Shown one piece after another: positions 1-8,109 of a stretch of DNA of 42,694 nt; positions within the stretch are counted from its first letter, which is position 1, and every line of letters starts with the position of its first letter. This DNA is from an uncultured bacterium (GTDB lineage: Bacteria; Patescibacteriota; Dojkabacteria; CALFHW01): NCBI GenBank assembly GCA_937876695.1, contig CALFHW010000197.1, positions 1 through 42,694 of the forward strand, read 5' to 3'. The position numbers and the translations under genes are program-made. A model generated the notes under the pieces. The model had not been told where the DNA came from and ran no database searches. It saw only the letters and a list, made by a program, of their open reading frames with translations.

Positions 1-75
1 GCTACCGCCCTTTGCTTTCCCCTTCATTCGGCCGCGAAATGCTTTTCTAAATTTTGTTCTCTTTGGTTGTAACAT
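1..75 (-). CDS. rplP: 50S ribosomal protein L16, N-terminal part (cut by window edge)
   Basis: Only the first 25 codons are inside the window. The reading begins MLQPKRTKFRKAFRGRMKGK, the typical L16 start, which binds 23S rRNA near the A and P sites of the large subunit. The start codon is five bases after the rpsC stop, the expected order in the S10 operon. No Shine-Dalgarno sequence precedes it. Identification is firm despite truncation because both sequence and gene order agree. Confidence 0.93.
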   Translation of the reverse strand, partial: MLQPKRTKFRKAFRGRMKGKAKGGS

Positions 76-80
76 GTCTT

Positions 81-731
81 CTAGTCGTTAAGATCGTAGC
101 TAAATTTTTCTCCTGTGAATATCCAAACCTTGATACCGTGCTTACCTGCATTAGGAACCTGCGCAGTCAAGTATGCGTATTCAACATTTGCTCTGATAGT
201 TTGTAGTGGAACAGTACCCCATTGGAATTTCTCTGTTCTAGCAATTTCTGCGCCCTTGATTCTACCCGAAACCCAAATTCTAATACCTTTGATAGTGTTG
301 GTTGCTTTGGCAGATTCGATTACTCTCTGGCAAATGAATTTAGGCACAATTCTACGCTCAAGCTGATTTACGATGTTATCGGCGATTAAACTAGCTGATA
401 CTTCAGGTCTCTTGACCTCATATACCTTAAGCTCAATGTTTGTGCCATACTTCTGCATCAAAGATTTTTTCACCTGCTCGATTCCGCTACCACCTCTTCC
501 GATAACAACTCCAGGTCTGGCAACATGAATATGTAGTTCTAGTCTATTTGAGTACCTCTTGATCACAACTGAATCAAGTCCAGCTGCTCTTAGCTTCTCG
601 AATAGAAAAGCTCTGATCTCTGTGTCTTTTCTTAGATTCTCGGCAAATTCACCTTTCTTAGCAAACCAATTGGCTTTCCAAGGCTTATTTACTCCTAATC
701 TAATTGCATTTGGATGAATCTTTTGTCCCAT
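81..731 (-). CDS. rpsC: 30S ribosomal protein S3
   Basis: S3 sits at the mRNA entry tunnel of the small subunit. The 216-residue protein starts MGQKIHPNAIRLG, the family signature, and has the KH-type motif VVIGRGGSGIEQVKK around residues 76-90. The C-terminal domain (IWVSGRIKGAEIARTEKF) is complete. Length is close to the usual 210-235. The stop is TAG, which shows that TAG is a real stop in this genome. It overlaps rplV by one base (both at 731), so translation is probably coupled. Confidence 0.97.
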   Translation of the reverse strand: MGQKIHPNAIRLGVNKPWKANWFAKKGEFAENLRKDTEIRAFLFEKLRAAGLDSVVIKRYSNRLELHIHVARPGVVIGRGGSGIEQVKKSLMQKYGTNIELKVYEVKRPEVSASLIADNIVNQLERRIVPKFICQRVIESAKATNTIKGIRIWVSGRIKGAEIARTEKFQWGTVPLQTIRANVEYAYLTAQVPNAGKHGIKVWIFTGEKFSYDLND

Positions 732-1075
732 TAATTCTTTGTGGCTACGGATAATTTAACTGTGAGATTACTGCCTCTCTTTAATATCTTGAAGAATCTT
801 CCTCTGGATACAGCTTTACCTCTTTTCAACATTGTGGCTGGACTTACAAAGATCTCTTTTACCACTAGATCGTTTACTGCAGCCGAGAAATTGTGGCTGG
901 CATTGGCTAGAGCTGCTGTGATTAGTTTCTGAACAGGCTTGGCTGCATATTTATTTGTATGCTCGAGTATATCGATAGCCTGCTTGGCACTTTTGCCTCT
1001 AACCATATCAATCACCAAGCCTACCTTTTGTGGCGACATTCTCAGGTTACTAATTTTTGCTGTGTAGTTATCCAT
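731..1075 (-). CDS. rplV: 50S ribosomal protein L22
   Basis: L22 lines the peptide exit tunnel. The 114 residues include the early motif SPQKVGLVIDMVRGKSAKQA and the tunnel-loop region near the C-terminus (MLKRGKAVSRGRFFKILKRGS), where bacterial L22 normally has its beta-hairpin. Length is typical. It lies between rpsS and rpsC as in most bacteria, 12 bases after rpsS. The start ATG lies in the A/T-rich context ATTATATGG without a Shine-Dalgarno sequence. Confidence 0.96.
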   Translation of the reverse strand: MDNYTAKISNLRMSPQKVGLVIDMVRGKSAKQAIDILEHTNKYAAKPVQKLITAALANASHNFSAAVNDLVVKEIFVSPATMLKRGKAVSRGRFFKILKRGSNLTVKLSVATKN

Positions 1076-1087
1076 ATAATATAGTTA

Positions 1088-1393
1088 TTAATCTGTAGCT
1101 CTACCTGTAGTACCAGTAGCCTTAGCAATCTTTCCTTTCTTACTATGACCATTGAACTTTCTAGTTAAGGCAAACTCTCCAACCTTGTGACCTACCATAG
1201 ACTCAGTTATGAAAACATTGATAAAGTCTTTGCCATTGTGAACTGCTAAGCTAGCACCAACCATCTCTGGTGTGATGACCGAAGCTCTTGCCCAAGTCTT
1301 TATGGCATTCCTATTGTTTTCGTTTCTGGCCTTTAAAATCTTCTCAATTAATTTAGAGTCGATGTATGGACCTTTTTTGGTTGATCTTCCCAT
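1088..1393 (-). CDS. rpsS: 30S ribosomal protein S19
   Basis: S19 is a head protein of the small subunit contacting S13 and the A-site region. The 101-residue sequence shows MGRSTKKGPYID at the start and the conserved VHNGKDFINVFITESMVGHKVGEFALTR segment, parts of which identify the family at once. It begins one base after rplB ends, so it is co-transcribed and probably translationally coupled. Confidence 0.97.
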   Translation of the reverse strand: MGRSTKKGPYIDSKLIEKILKARNENNRNAIKTWARASVITPEMVGASLAVHNGKDFINVFITESMVGHKVGEFALTRKFNGHSKKGKIAKATGTTGRATD

Positions 1394-1394
1394 A

Positions 1395-2318
1395 TTAAAC
1401 TATTGTTTTGTAAGGTTTATTCTTAGGTCTTAGGTTACTTGTCTTTCTAGCGATAATAAATTTGTTGGTCTGCTTATTCTTTCTAGTAATCTTACCACGT
1501 TTGTTACCCCATGGATCTTTGGAAGGACCACCAGTACCGTGTCTTCCGCTCTTACCCTGACCTCCAGCATGTGGATGCTTGTAGGATTGAGCTACTCCTC
1601 TGACTGTAGGCCTGATTCCCTTTCTTCTCATTCGACCTGCTTTACCGAAGTTTTGGTTTCCATGGTCGATGTTGCCAACGATACCAATTGTAGCATAACA
1701 TTCTTCATTTACTAAGCGAATCTCACCGCTTGGCAGCTTAAGCTGAACGTACCCTTTACCTGCTAAACCTTGGATTTGAACTCCAGTACCGGCTCCTCTA
1801 GCAAGGACTCCACCTTTACCAGGTACCAACTCTACATTGTGTACAAAAGTTGCTGCAGGGATTGCTGACAATGGGTGAGCATTCCCGATTTTCACTTCTG
1901 TCAGGTTTGCAGATGCCATAATCACGTCACCTATTTTCAAACCTTCAGGAGAAATGATGTAGCTAAACTCGCCATCTGCATACTTAAGCAAAGCGATATT
2001 AGCTGATCTATTTGGATCGTACTCAACATTTACTACCTTCGCTGACATGTCTCTCTTGCTGCGGGTAGTATCAATAACTCTATAAAGTCTTTTTACCTGA
2101 CCACCCTTGTGTCTAGTAGTAATGACTCCTCTAAAGTTCTTTCCAGCTTTGTAGTTGTTGTTAGTAACAATACCTTTTATTCTTCTACCCGATAGCTTTT
2201 TAGCTAAGGCAATATCACCTGCAGTGGTACCCTCACCGATATGCTCTTTTAGAGAGAACTTAATCAGCTTAGTGCCACGTCTTGATGCTGTTGTTGGTTT
2301 CAGTTTAATTAAAGGCAT
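1395..2318 (-). CDS. rplB: 50S ribosomal protein L2, with an extended N-terminal region
   Basis: L2 is a core 23S rRNA binder needed for subunit joining and peptidyl transfer. Conserved parts are present: ITTRHKGGQVKRLYR, VEYDPNRSANIAL, the GKAGRMRRKGIRPTVRGVAQ segment and the histidine-containing HPHAGGQGKSGRHGTGG loop. At 307 residues it is about 30 longer than the usual 273-280. The excess lies between the normal N-terminus (MPLIKLKPTTASRR) and the ITTRH block, roughly residues 24-60, and reads as an inserted helix-like segment (TAGDIALAKKLSGRR). Gene order is standard. Confidence 0.96.
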   Translation of the reverse strand: MPLIKLKPTTASRRGTKLIKFSLKEHIGEGTTAGDIALAKKLSGRRIKGIVTNNNYKAGKNFRGVITTRHKGGQVKRLYRVIDTTRSKRDMSAKVVNVEYDPNRSANIALLKYADGEFSYIISPEGLKIGDVIMASANLTEVKIGNAHPLSAIPAATFVHNVELVPGKGGVLARGAGTGVQIQGLAGKGYVQLKLPSGEIRLVNEECYATIGIVGNIDHGNQNFGKAGRMRRKGIRPTVRGVAQSYKHPHAGGQGKSGRHGTGGPSKDPWGNKRGKITRKNKQTNKFIIARKTSNLRPKNKPYKTIV

Positions 2319-2319
2319 T

Positions 2320-2637
2320 TTAGTTTTCTTTTATATCGTTAGTATCTAATTTGAACTCACTGATTTTATCATTTTTCGCTAGTTTAACAAAGAATATGCT
2401 TGCATCTCTTCGCTTTACCTCGTTTCTCTTGGCGCCAAATCTTTTAGTTTTTCCTAGCCTTTTCTGAGAATTAACTGACACTACCTTGACCTTGTACTTA
2501 GTCTCTACAAAAGATCTGACCATAAAACTATCCAATTTGGTCTGTCCTGCAAGTGCAAAGAAAGTATAGATATTAAAATTCTCTACTTGTCCTAGTGACT
2601 TCTCTGAAAGTAAAGGGGCTACAATGTCTTTGCTCAT
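2320..2637 (-). CDS. rplW: 50S ribosomal protein L23
   Basis: L23 sits at the exit tunnel and docks SRP and trigger factor. I chose the ATG at 2637 (MSKDIVAPLLSEKSLGQ), giving 105 residues. A longer frame reaching 2691 would run into the end of rplD and adds residues with no L23 similarity. The start is then one base after the rplD stop, matching spacing elsewhere in this operon. The conserved PLLSEKS start and the VKVVSVNSQKRLGKTKRFG loop support the call. Confidence 0.94.
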   Translation of the reverse strand: MSKDIVAPLLSEKSLGQVENFNIYTFFALAGQTKLDSFMVRSFVETKYKVKVVSVNSQKRLGKTKRFGAKRNEVKRRDASIFFVKLAKNDKISEFKLDTNDIKEN

Positions 2638-2638
2638 G

Positions 2639-3250
2639 CTATTTAGTAATAATGTATCTAGTCTTAATTTGCTCCCAATCTGCCATATCAAAAAGTACTA
2701 CTCTGGCTTTTGAGATATCGTAAGCAGATGTGTCCATCAAGTTTTCGACAGTGACTCTAGAGATGTTTCTGAAAAGCTTCTGTTTGTTTGTATCAGAAGT
2801 CAAGACAGTTACTGTCTCCATTTTATACTTGTTCAAAAACTCTACGGCTTCTTTGGTAGTCTTCATTTCAGGAATAGCAGCAACGGTGAGATTTCCATTC
2901 TGCACATGCTTGTCTAGAGAAGTAATGTAAGCAACTTCTTTCTCTTTCTTATTGATCTTTAGTTTAAAGTTTTTGGCATTTGTAGGTCCAAAAGTAACTC
3001 CTCCACCAGTCCAGATTGGAGATCTTGAAGAACCGTGCCTAGCTCTACCAGTTCCTTTTTGCTTCCATGGCTTTCTACCTCCTCCAGAAACTTCTGATCT
3101 ATCTTTGGTATGAGCGTTGTTCTGTCTTTGATTGGATAAGAATACTCTGATGTACTTTGCAAGAGTCTTTTGGTTTGGGGCAGAAACCCACTCAGCACCT
3201 TTGAGCTCTAGTGATTCAGATTTCCCTTTTTCTAATAGTTTTATTTCCAT
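2639..3250 (-). CDS. rplD: 50S ribosomal protein L4
   Basis: L4 reaches into the exit tunnel and in some bacteria controls its own S10 operon. The start is placed at the ATG at 3250 (MEIKLLEKGKSE), one base after rplC ends. A longer frame to 3277 would overlap rplC. The 203 residues contain the RNA-binding loop SEVSGGGRKPWKQKGTGRAR, diagnostic of L4, followed by SPIWTGGGVTFGP. I saw no autoregulatory leader: the space upstream of rpsJ is too short for an E. coli type S10 leader. Confidence 0.95.
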   Translation of the reverse strand: MEIKLLEKGKSESLELKGAEWVSAPNQKTLAKYIRVFLSNQRQNNAHTKDRSEVSGGGRKPWKQKGTGRARHGSSRSPIWTGGGVTFGPTNAKNFKLKINKKEKEVAYITSLDKHVQNGNLTVAAIPEMKTTKEAVEFLNKYKMETVTVLTSDTNKQKLFRNISRVTVENLMDTSAYDISKARVVLFDMADWEQIKTRYIITK

Positions 3251-3251
3251 T

Positions 3252-3857
3252 TTATGCGTTGAATTTGATAATGACATGACTGCCTCTGCTACCTGGTACA
3301 GCTCCCTTAATTAACAAGATATTCTCTTCGACTAAATGCTTGACGACTTCGAGGTTTGGAGTAGTGACAACTGTGCCTCCAACTCTACCAGCCATTTTCT
3401 TTCCTTTGTATACTCTTCCAGGTGTAGTTCCAGATCCAATTGATCCAGGAGCTCTCATTCTATCTGACTGTCCGTGGGTTTGCTTTGTACCCTTAAAGTT
3501 CCATCTAGTCATAACACCTTGGAAACCTCTGCCCTTAGTAATTCCAGTTACGACTGCAATCTTTCCAGAAATATCAGAGACAGTCTCGCCTTCAGGAGCT
3601 ACAAAAGCCTCTGCACTTCTAACTTCGGTGATGTATTCAGGAACATAACCTAATTCCTTGTACTTACCTTGTTCGGCCTTGTTTGAGTTCTTCTTTTTTC
3701 CCTTGCCTAGAACTACTGCTTCATAACCATCTTTATCATTGGTCCTATTATCTAGTAGAACATTACCAGAGATATCTATGATAGTGACTGGTATTAGCTG
3801 GTTGTCCTTGCCAAATACCTGAGTCATTTCTTGTTTTTGACCTATAATTGCTTTCAT
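3252..3857 (-). CDS. rplC: 50S ribosomal protein L3
   Basis: L3 binds near the peptidyl transferase centre. The 201-residue protein starts MKAIIGQKQEMTQVF and carries the conserved TKGRGFQGVMTRWNFKGTKQTHG stretch and the later RAPGSIGSGTTPGRVYKGKKMAG loop, both partly quoted here as landmarks. Length is usual. It follows rpsJ by five bases, with no Shine-Dalgarno sequence in ATAATTACCATG. Confidence 0.96.
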   Translation of the reverse strand: MKAIIGQKQEMTQVFGKDNQLIPVTIIDISGNVLLDNRTNDKDGYEAVVLGKGKKKNSNKAEQGKYKELGYVPEYITEVRSAEAFVAPEGETVSDISGKIAVVTGITKGRGFQGVMTRWNFKGTKQTHGQSDRMRAPGSIGSGTTPGRVYKGKKMAGRVGGTVVTTPNLEVVKHLVEENILLIKGAVPGSRGSHVIIKFNA

Positions 3858-3862
3858 GGTAA

Positions 3863-4165
3863 TTATTTGATTTCAATTGCTACTCCAGCAGCTAACTGTA
3901 GCCTTGTAAGGGCATCTATAGTCCTGGCATTGTGGTTAATAATCTCTATCAGTCTTTTATGTGTGTTCAATTGATAATGCTCTTTAGACTTGCCATCAAC
4001 GTGAGGAGAGTTCAACACCGTCCATCTCTTCTTCTGAGTTGGTAGTGGAATTGGTCCGGCAATCATAGCACCAGTTCTTACAACTGTACCTACGATCTGC
4101 TCGGTAACTTTCTCAACGAGTTTAGAATCGTAACTTTTAATTTTAATTCTTAGCTTCTGCTGCAT
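3863..4165 (-). CDS. rpsJ: 30S ribosomal protein S10
   Basis: S10 is a small-subunit head protein and a partner of NusB/NusG in antitermination. I chose the ATG at 4165 (MQQKLRIKIKSYDSKLVE), giving 100 residues, the usual size. An upstream start at 4204 would add a cysteine-rich tail foreign to the family and would sit inside the promoter. The motif GPIPLPTQKKRWTVLNSPHV is typical. It is the first gene of the S10 operon. Upstream are a promoter (4171-4199) and the tuf terminator (4208-4241). Confidence 0.95.
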   Translation of the reverse strand: MQQKLRIKIKSYDSKLVEKVTEQIVGTVVRTGAMIAGPIPLPTQKKRWTVLNSPHVDGKSKEHYQLNTHKRLIEIINHNARTIDALTRLQLAAGVAIEIK

Positions 4166-4170
4166 TCTCA

Positions 4171-4199
4171 AATAAACAAAAATAAAGGGGCAGCACCAA
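4171..4199 (-). promoter_or_regulatory. Promoter of the S10 operon, leaderless type
   Basis: On the minus strand the order is TTGGTG (4194-4199), a 17-base spacer, TTTATT (4171-4176), five bases and the rpsJ ATG. Transcription should begin at or within a base or two of the start codon. The site lies in the only 42 bases free between the upstream terminator and rpsJ, which supports it. The boxes are imperfect, so the call rests on spacing and position. Confidence 0.55.
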
Positions 4200-4207
4200 A
4201 ACACTTA

Positions 4208-4241
4208 AAAATAGAGGCTAGCTTTTACTAGCCTCTATTTT
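4208..4241 (-). terminator. Rho-independent terminator after tuf
   Basis: A perfect 14-base inverted repeat (arms 4208-4221 and 4228-4241, AAAATAGAGGCTAG on the plus strand) encloses a six-base loop and ends in T-rich sequence on the minus strand. It begins eight bases after the tuf stop. It separates the fusA-tuf unit from the S10 operon, which must therefore have its own promoter. The A/T ends of the arms would also allow weak function on the other strand. Confidence 0.9.
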
Positions 4242-4248
4242 ACCATAC

Positions 4249-5424
4249 TTACTTCAATATCTTAGTAACGATTCCTGAACCGACTGTTCTACCACCTTCT
4301 CTAATAGCAAATCTCATCTTCTCGTCGATAGCTACTTGTTTGGTGAGCTTTACAATAACCTCTACATTATCGCCAGGCATTACCATCTCAGTACCAGGCT
4401 TCATAGTAACTTCACCAGTAACGTCAGTGGTTCTCATATAGAACTGTGGTCTGTAACCGTTAAAGAAAGCTGTGTGTCTTCCGCCCTCTTCCTTTGAAAG
4501 GATATAAACCTCAGCTTCAAACTCAGTATGAGGCTTGATAGCACCCTTTGCAGATAGAACCTGACCTCTTTCGATATCTTCTCTCTTAAGGCCTCTGATT
4601 AGAAGTCCTACATTATCTCCAGCCTGTCCGTCTTGCATCGCTTTGTTGAACATCTCAACTCCAGTGATAGTGACATTCTTTACATCCTCGGTAAGACCGA
4701 TTTGCTCGACTTCGTCGCCAACCCTCACAACTCCGCTCTCGATTCTACCAGTAGCAACTGTACCTCTACCTTCGATAGAGAATACGTCCTCAACAGGCAT
4801 CAAGAATGGCTTATCGATAGGTCTTTCTGGAAGAGGAATATCAGCATCAACTGCAGCCATAAGCTTTTTGATATTCTCTACATGCTCTGCATCACCTTGG
4901 AAAGCTTTCAATGAGTTACCTCTAACAACAGTAATCTTATCGCCTGCATAACCATTCTTAGTAAGAAGCTCTCTGATCTCTTCCTCAACTAGGTCGACTA
5001 GGTCAGCATCCATATCTTCAAACATATTGATGTAGACAACAAAGTGCTTTACACCTACCTGTTTAGCGAGTAAAACATGCTCTTTGGTCTGAGGCATTGG
5101 ACCATCAGAAGCAGATACAATAAGAACTGCACCGTCCATTTGAGCTGCACCAGTGATCATATTCTTGATGTAGTCCTTGTGACCTGGACAGTCAACAATT
5201 GCGTAATGTCTGTTGTCAGTCTCAGCTTCTACGTGAGCAACTGAGATAGTGATTGCTTTTGCTCTAGATTCTGGTGATTTGTCTAGCTTGTCGATCCATT
5301 TATCTTTCTCATCTCCACCAAAAACACTTAATACAGCTCTCAAAGTAGTAGTCTTACCGTGGTCAACGTGACCAAGGGTACCGATGTTTACATGAGGTTT
5401 TTTTCTGTCGTATGTACCTGCCAT
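4249..5424 (-). CDS. tuf: Elongation factor Tu with altered guanine-recognition motifs
   Basis: EF-Tu delivers aminoacyl-tRNA to the ribosome. The start is the ATG at 5424 ([13 protein letters not shown]), giving 391 residues. G1 (GHVDHGKT, 18-25), the switch I threonine (AITIS, T59) and G3 (DCPGH, 78-82) are present, and domains 2 and 3 look normal. The G4 motif, normally NKCD, reads NMFED at 133-137 and the local alignment is one residue short. G5, normally SAL, reads NSL at 170-172. The switch I RGITI is KAITI. G4 was re-read from the nucleotides (AAT ATG TTT GAA GAT) and the surrounding frame is intact, so a simple sequencing error is unlikely. It lies between fusA and a terminator, the usual place for the main tuf copy. 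Confidence 0.95.
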   Translation of the reverse strand: MAGTYDRKKPHVNIGTLGHVDHGKTTTLRAVLSVFGGDEKDKWIDKLDKSPESRAKAITISVAHVEAETDNRHYAIVDCPGHKDYIKNMITGAAQMDGAVLIVSASDGPMPQTKEHVLLAKQVGVKHFVVYINMFEDMDADLVDLVEEEIRELLTKNGYAGDKITVVRGNSLKAFQGDAEHVENIKKLMAAVDADIPLPERPIDKPFLMPVEDVFSIEGRGTVATGRIESGVVRVGDEVEQIGLTEDVKNVTITGVEMFNKAMQDGQAGDNVGLLIRGLKREDIERGQVLSAKGAIKPHTEFEAEVYILSKEEGGRHTAFFNGYRPQFYMRTTDVTGEVTMKPGTEMVMPGDNVEVIVKLTKQVAIDEKMRFAIREGGRTVGSGIVTKILK

Positions 5425-5443
5425 AATTATATACAAATAAATA

Positions 5444-5472
5444 AATTAATTAATTAGTTTACAAAGTGTCAA
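5444..5472 (-). promoter_or_regulatory. Probable tuf promoter
   Basis: A consensus -35 TTGACA (5467-5472, minus strand) is followed after 17 bases by TTAATT (5444-5449), or after 18 by TAATTT. This would give a leader of about 10-15 bases before the tuf ATG at 5424. The 96-base fusA-tuf gap is much more A/T-rich than the genes. A TATAAT ending one base before the ATG is also present but too close to serve that start. Read-through from fusA is also likely. Confidence 0.5.
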
Positions 5473-5520
5473 ACAGTTATACCAAATTGCCTCAAAAAAG
5501 ACAACACATTTAGCGAGAAT

Positions 5521-7620
5521 TTACTTGTCACCAAGTAAATTCTGAACTAACCCATCTGGTACTTTCTGGTAGTGACTAAATTCCATCACACTATTTGCCT
5601 TACCTTTGGTCATAGACCTCAAATCGTTGATCCAACCGAACATATTTCCAATTGGAACTTCAGCTTCGATCTCTTGCATTTTGCCCCTGCTGTTCATACC
5701 TCTGATCTGTGCCCTCTTAGCCGAGAGTGCGCCAGTTACGTCTCCAGCATAGTCTGGAGGAGTTGCAACTACTACTTTCATAATAGGTTCTAGCAGAATT
5801 GGTTTGGCTTTCTTCATCGCCTCTTTGAAACCCCTAGTTGCACAGATTCTAAATGTATCGGTATTGGAGTCTACGTCATGGTAGCTTCCATCAACCAATC
5901 TAACCCTTACATCGACAACTGGGAAGCCTCCCAACACACCTGTCTTAAGTGCGTTCTGAACGCCTTTGTCAACAGAAGGAATAAACTCTCTTGGAATCGA
6001 TCCGCCTTTGACTTCGTCCACAAACTCATAACCTTCTCCTCTGGCTCTTGGCTCGAGAATGAATGAGACATCTGCAAATTGTCCTGAACCTCCAGTTTGC
6101 TTCTTAAGCAGCTCTCTATGCTCGGTAGCAGGTGCTTCAATAGTCTCTCTGTATGCTACTTGTGGCTTTCCAGTGACTACTTCAATACCATAGTCTCTCT
6201 TCATGATGTCGACCTTAATCTCCAAGTGCAGCTCACCCATTCCTGAAATGATAGTTTGTCCAGTCTCTACATCAGTCTTAGCCTGGAAAGTTGGATCCTC
6301 TTGGATAAGTTTTCTAAGAACCTCGCCCATTTTTTCCTGGTCGCTCTTGGTCTTTGGCTCTATAGCGTATTGAACAACTGGATCTGGGAAGTCAATACTT
6401 TCTAGCAAAATTGGCTTATTCTCATCACAGATTGTATTACCGGTGAAACTATCTTTGAAGCCTACGATAGCGACGATATCCCCAGCTGAGGCTCTGTCGA
6501 TCTCTTCGCGGTGGTTGGCATGCATCAGGATCAATCTACCGACTCTTTCTTTCTTGCCGATTGCTGAGTTGTAGACGTATGTACCAGAAGTAATGCTGCC
6601 AGAATATAGTCTAACGAATGCCAAAGATCCGACGTGTGGGTCCATAGCAATTTTGAACACTAATCCTGACATTGGTTCTGTTACATTTGCATGTCTTTCC
6701 TCTTCTAGCTTTGTGCTAGGATTCATAGCTACGATAGCAGGTAGGTCAAGAGGTGTTGGGAGGTATCTACAAATATTATCAAGCATCAGCTGTACACCTT
6801 TGTTTGCAAGTGAAGATCCAGCCATAACTGGGAAGATCTTATTTACAATCACACCCTTACGGATAGCAGCTCTTAGTTCTTCTACTGAGATTTCTGCACC
6901 GTCGAGGTATTTCATGGCTAGGTCGTCGTCAAAAGTACCTACTGCATCGAGTAGTTTATCTCTGAAGTCCTCCGCTTTAGCTTTCATGTCAGCTGGAATC
7001 TCTACAATTCGAACATCTGTACCTTTATCATCCATGTACATATGTGCTTTCATTGTGACTAGATCGATAATACCGGTGAAATCAGACTCTGCTCCAATTG
7101 GCAACTGAATCGCAAAAGCATTCTCACTGAGCTCTCTTTGAATAGACTCCAATGACATATAGAAGTCAGCGCCAGTAGCGTCTAGTTTATTTACATAGCA
7201 AAGTCTTGGTACTCTGTACTTCTCGGACTGGAACCATACCTTTGAAGACTGTGGCTCTACTCCCATCTTGCCGTCAAACACAGTCACAGCTCCGTCAAGT
7301 ACTCGAAGTGACCTCTCAACTTCTGCTGTAAAGTCCACGTGGCCTGGAGTGTCAATAATATTGATCTTGTAGATCACATCGTCTAATTTCCATGCGGCTG
7401 TAGTTGCTGCTGACTGAATAGTGATACCTCTCTCACGCTCCTGATCCATAAAGTCCATCTCTGCTTCACCCTCATGCACCTCACCTAACTTATGCTTTTT
7501 ACCTGTATAGAAAAGTATTCTCTCGGTAGTTGTAGTTTTACCTGCATCTACGTGAGCGATGATACCGATGTTACGGTAGAATTTAAGATCAGTGATTGTC
7601 TGCTGGCTTTTAGCGGCCAT
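5521..7620 (-). CDS. fusA: Elongation factor G
   Basis: EF-G drives translocation on the ribosome. At 699 residues it has full family length. G1 (AHVDAGKTTTTER, about 21-33), G2 (RGITIQSAATT), G3 (DTPGHVDFT) and an intact G4 (NKLD in LCYVNKLDATGAD) are visible, unlike in the neighbouring tuf. Domain IV (GGSIPREFIPSVDKG) and domain V are complete. The ATG at 7620 (MAAKSQQTITDLKFYRNIG) is the family start. It lacks rpsL and rpsG upstream here; a small unknown gene lies there instead. Confidence 0.98.
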   Translation of the reverse strand: MAAKSQQTITDLKFYRNIGIIAHVDAGKTTTTERILFYTGKKHKLGEVHEGEAEMDFMDQERERGITIQSAATTAAWKLDDVIYKINIIDTPGHVDFTAEVERSLRVLDGAVTVFDGKMGVEPQSSKVWFQSEKYRVPRLCYVNKLDATGADFYMSLESIQRELSENAFAIQLPIGAESDFTGIIDLVTMKAHMYMDDKGTDVRIVEIPADMKAKAEDFRDKLLDAVGTFDDDLAMKYLDGAEISVEELRAAIRKGVIVNKIFPVMAGSSLANKGVQLMLDNICRYLPTPLDLPAIVAMNPSTKLEEERHANVTEPMSGLVFKIAMDPHVGSLAFVRLYSGSITSGTYVYNSAIGKKERVGRLILMHANHREEIDRASAGDIVAIVGFKDSFTGNTICDENKPILLESIDFPDPVVQYAIEPKTKSDQEKMGEVLRKLIQEDPTFQAKTDVETGQTIISGMGELHLEIKVDIMKRDYGIEVVTGKPQVAYRETIEAPATEHRELLKKQTGGSGQFADVSFILEPRARGEGYEFVDEVKGGSIPREFIPSVDKGVQNALKTGVLGGFPVVDVRVRLVDGSYHDVDSNTDTFRICATRGFKEAMKKAKPILLEPIMKVVVATPPDYAGDVTGALSAKRAQIRGMNSRGKMQEIEAEVPIGNMFGWINDLRSMTKGKANSVMEFSHYQKVPDGLVQNLLGDK

Positions 7621-7673
7621 GGTTTATATAAAAAAACAATTAATATAGCTGGAGAATTTCCAGAGGTGAGATG

Positions 7674-7682
7674 ATTATAGCA
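7674..7682 (-). promoter_or_regulatory. Extended -10 promoter for fusA
   Basis: Minus-strand TGCTATAAT, a perfect extended -10 element, lies 54 bases before the fusA ATG. The predicted leader of about 47 bases contains a small inverted repeat (CTGGA/TCCAG, 7649-7663). The same nine-base element precedes tRNA-Asn and the tiny gene at 9598. It implies that fusA is transcribed separately from the gene at 7708-7971. Confidence 0.65.
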
Positions 7683-7707
7683 AAAAATTTGGAAAGTTAA
7701 AGCTAAT

Positions 7708-7971
7708 TTATGCTTTCCTGCGCATACTGACTACAAAACTTACAAAATCAAGTAGTTCCAAGCTCGTACTATTCAGTTTAGTGGCGAGTGCTAGAATGTG
7801 GTCTGCTTCGTCCTCGGTCGCTTCCTGACCCAACTTCATGATCAATTCTACATTTTGCAATATCTCATGTGCAATGGTGGCACTAGCCAAGCAATAATCG
7901 AATATCCTCTTATACTCTGTTATGCCAATAGTAACCAGTTGCCCAACTGACTTATTATTTGTTTTCTCCAC
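7708..7971 (-). CDS. Small hypothetical protein, helical
   Basis: This 87-residue protein starts with GTG (reading MEKTNNKSVGQLVTIG). I do not recognise a family. The sequence looks all-helical, with two amphipathic stretches (ITEYKRIFDYCLASATIAHEI and DEADHILALATKLNSTS) and a basic end (MRRKA). It has no signal peptide or membrane segment. It lies upstream of fusA and divergent from the XRE gene. A weak -10 (TATATT) ends four bases before the GTG. Even codon use and a clean start suggest a real gene. Confidence 0.6.
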   Translation of the reverse strand: MEKTNNKSVGQLVTIGITEYKRIFDYCLASATIAHEILQNVELIMKLGQEATEDEADHILALATKLNSTSLELLDFVSFVVSMRRKA

Positions 7972-8032
7972 CGCGAATATAGTAAAAAATTAAATAAACT
8001 TGAATATTTTGTATATAGTGTATAACATAATT

Positions 8033-8070
8033 ATAGAATTTAATTCATAAAATAATTATTAAAATTCTAT
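8033..8070 (+). promoter_or_regulatory. Inverted repeat, candidate operator for the XRE regulator
   Basis: A perfect nine-base inverted repeat (ATAGAATTT at 8033-8041 and AAATTCTAT at 8062-8070) flanks a 20-base A/T spacer. It overlaps a candidate promoter TTGTAT (8009-8014), 17 bases, TATAGA (8032-8037). The position just ahead of a helix-turn-helix gene suggests autoregulation. A/T richness raises the chance of coincidental repeats. Confidence 0.4.
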
Positions 8071-8109
8071 TCTATGGGACATCTTATATTGAGTACTATC
8101 TTAGTAGAC

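Noticed and set aside
6593..7108. Plus-strand open frame of 171 codons inside fusA
   Set aside because: Long antisense frame produced by the codon pattern of fusA; Ser- and Ile-rich with no domain and no start signal.
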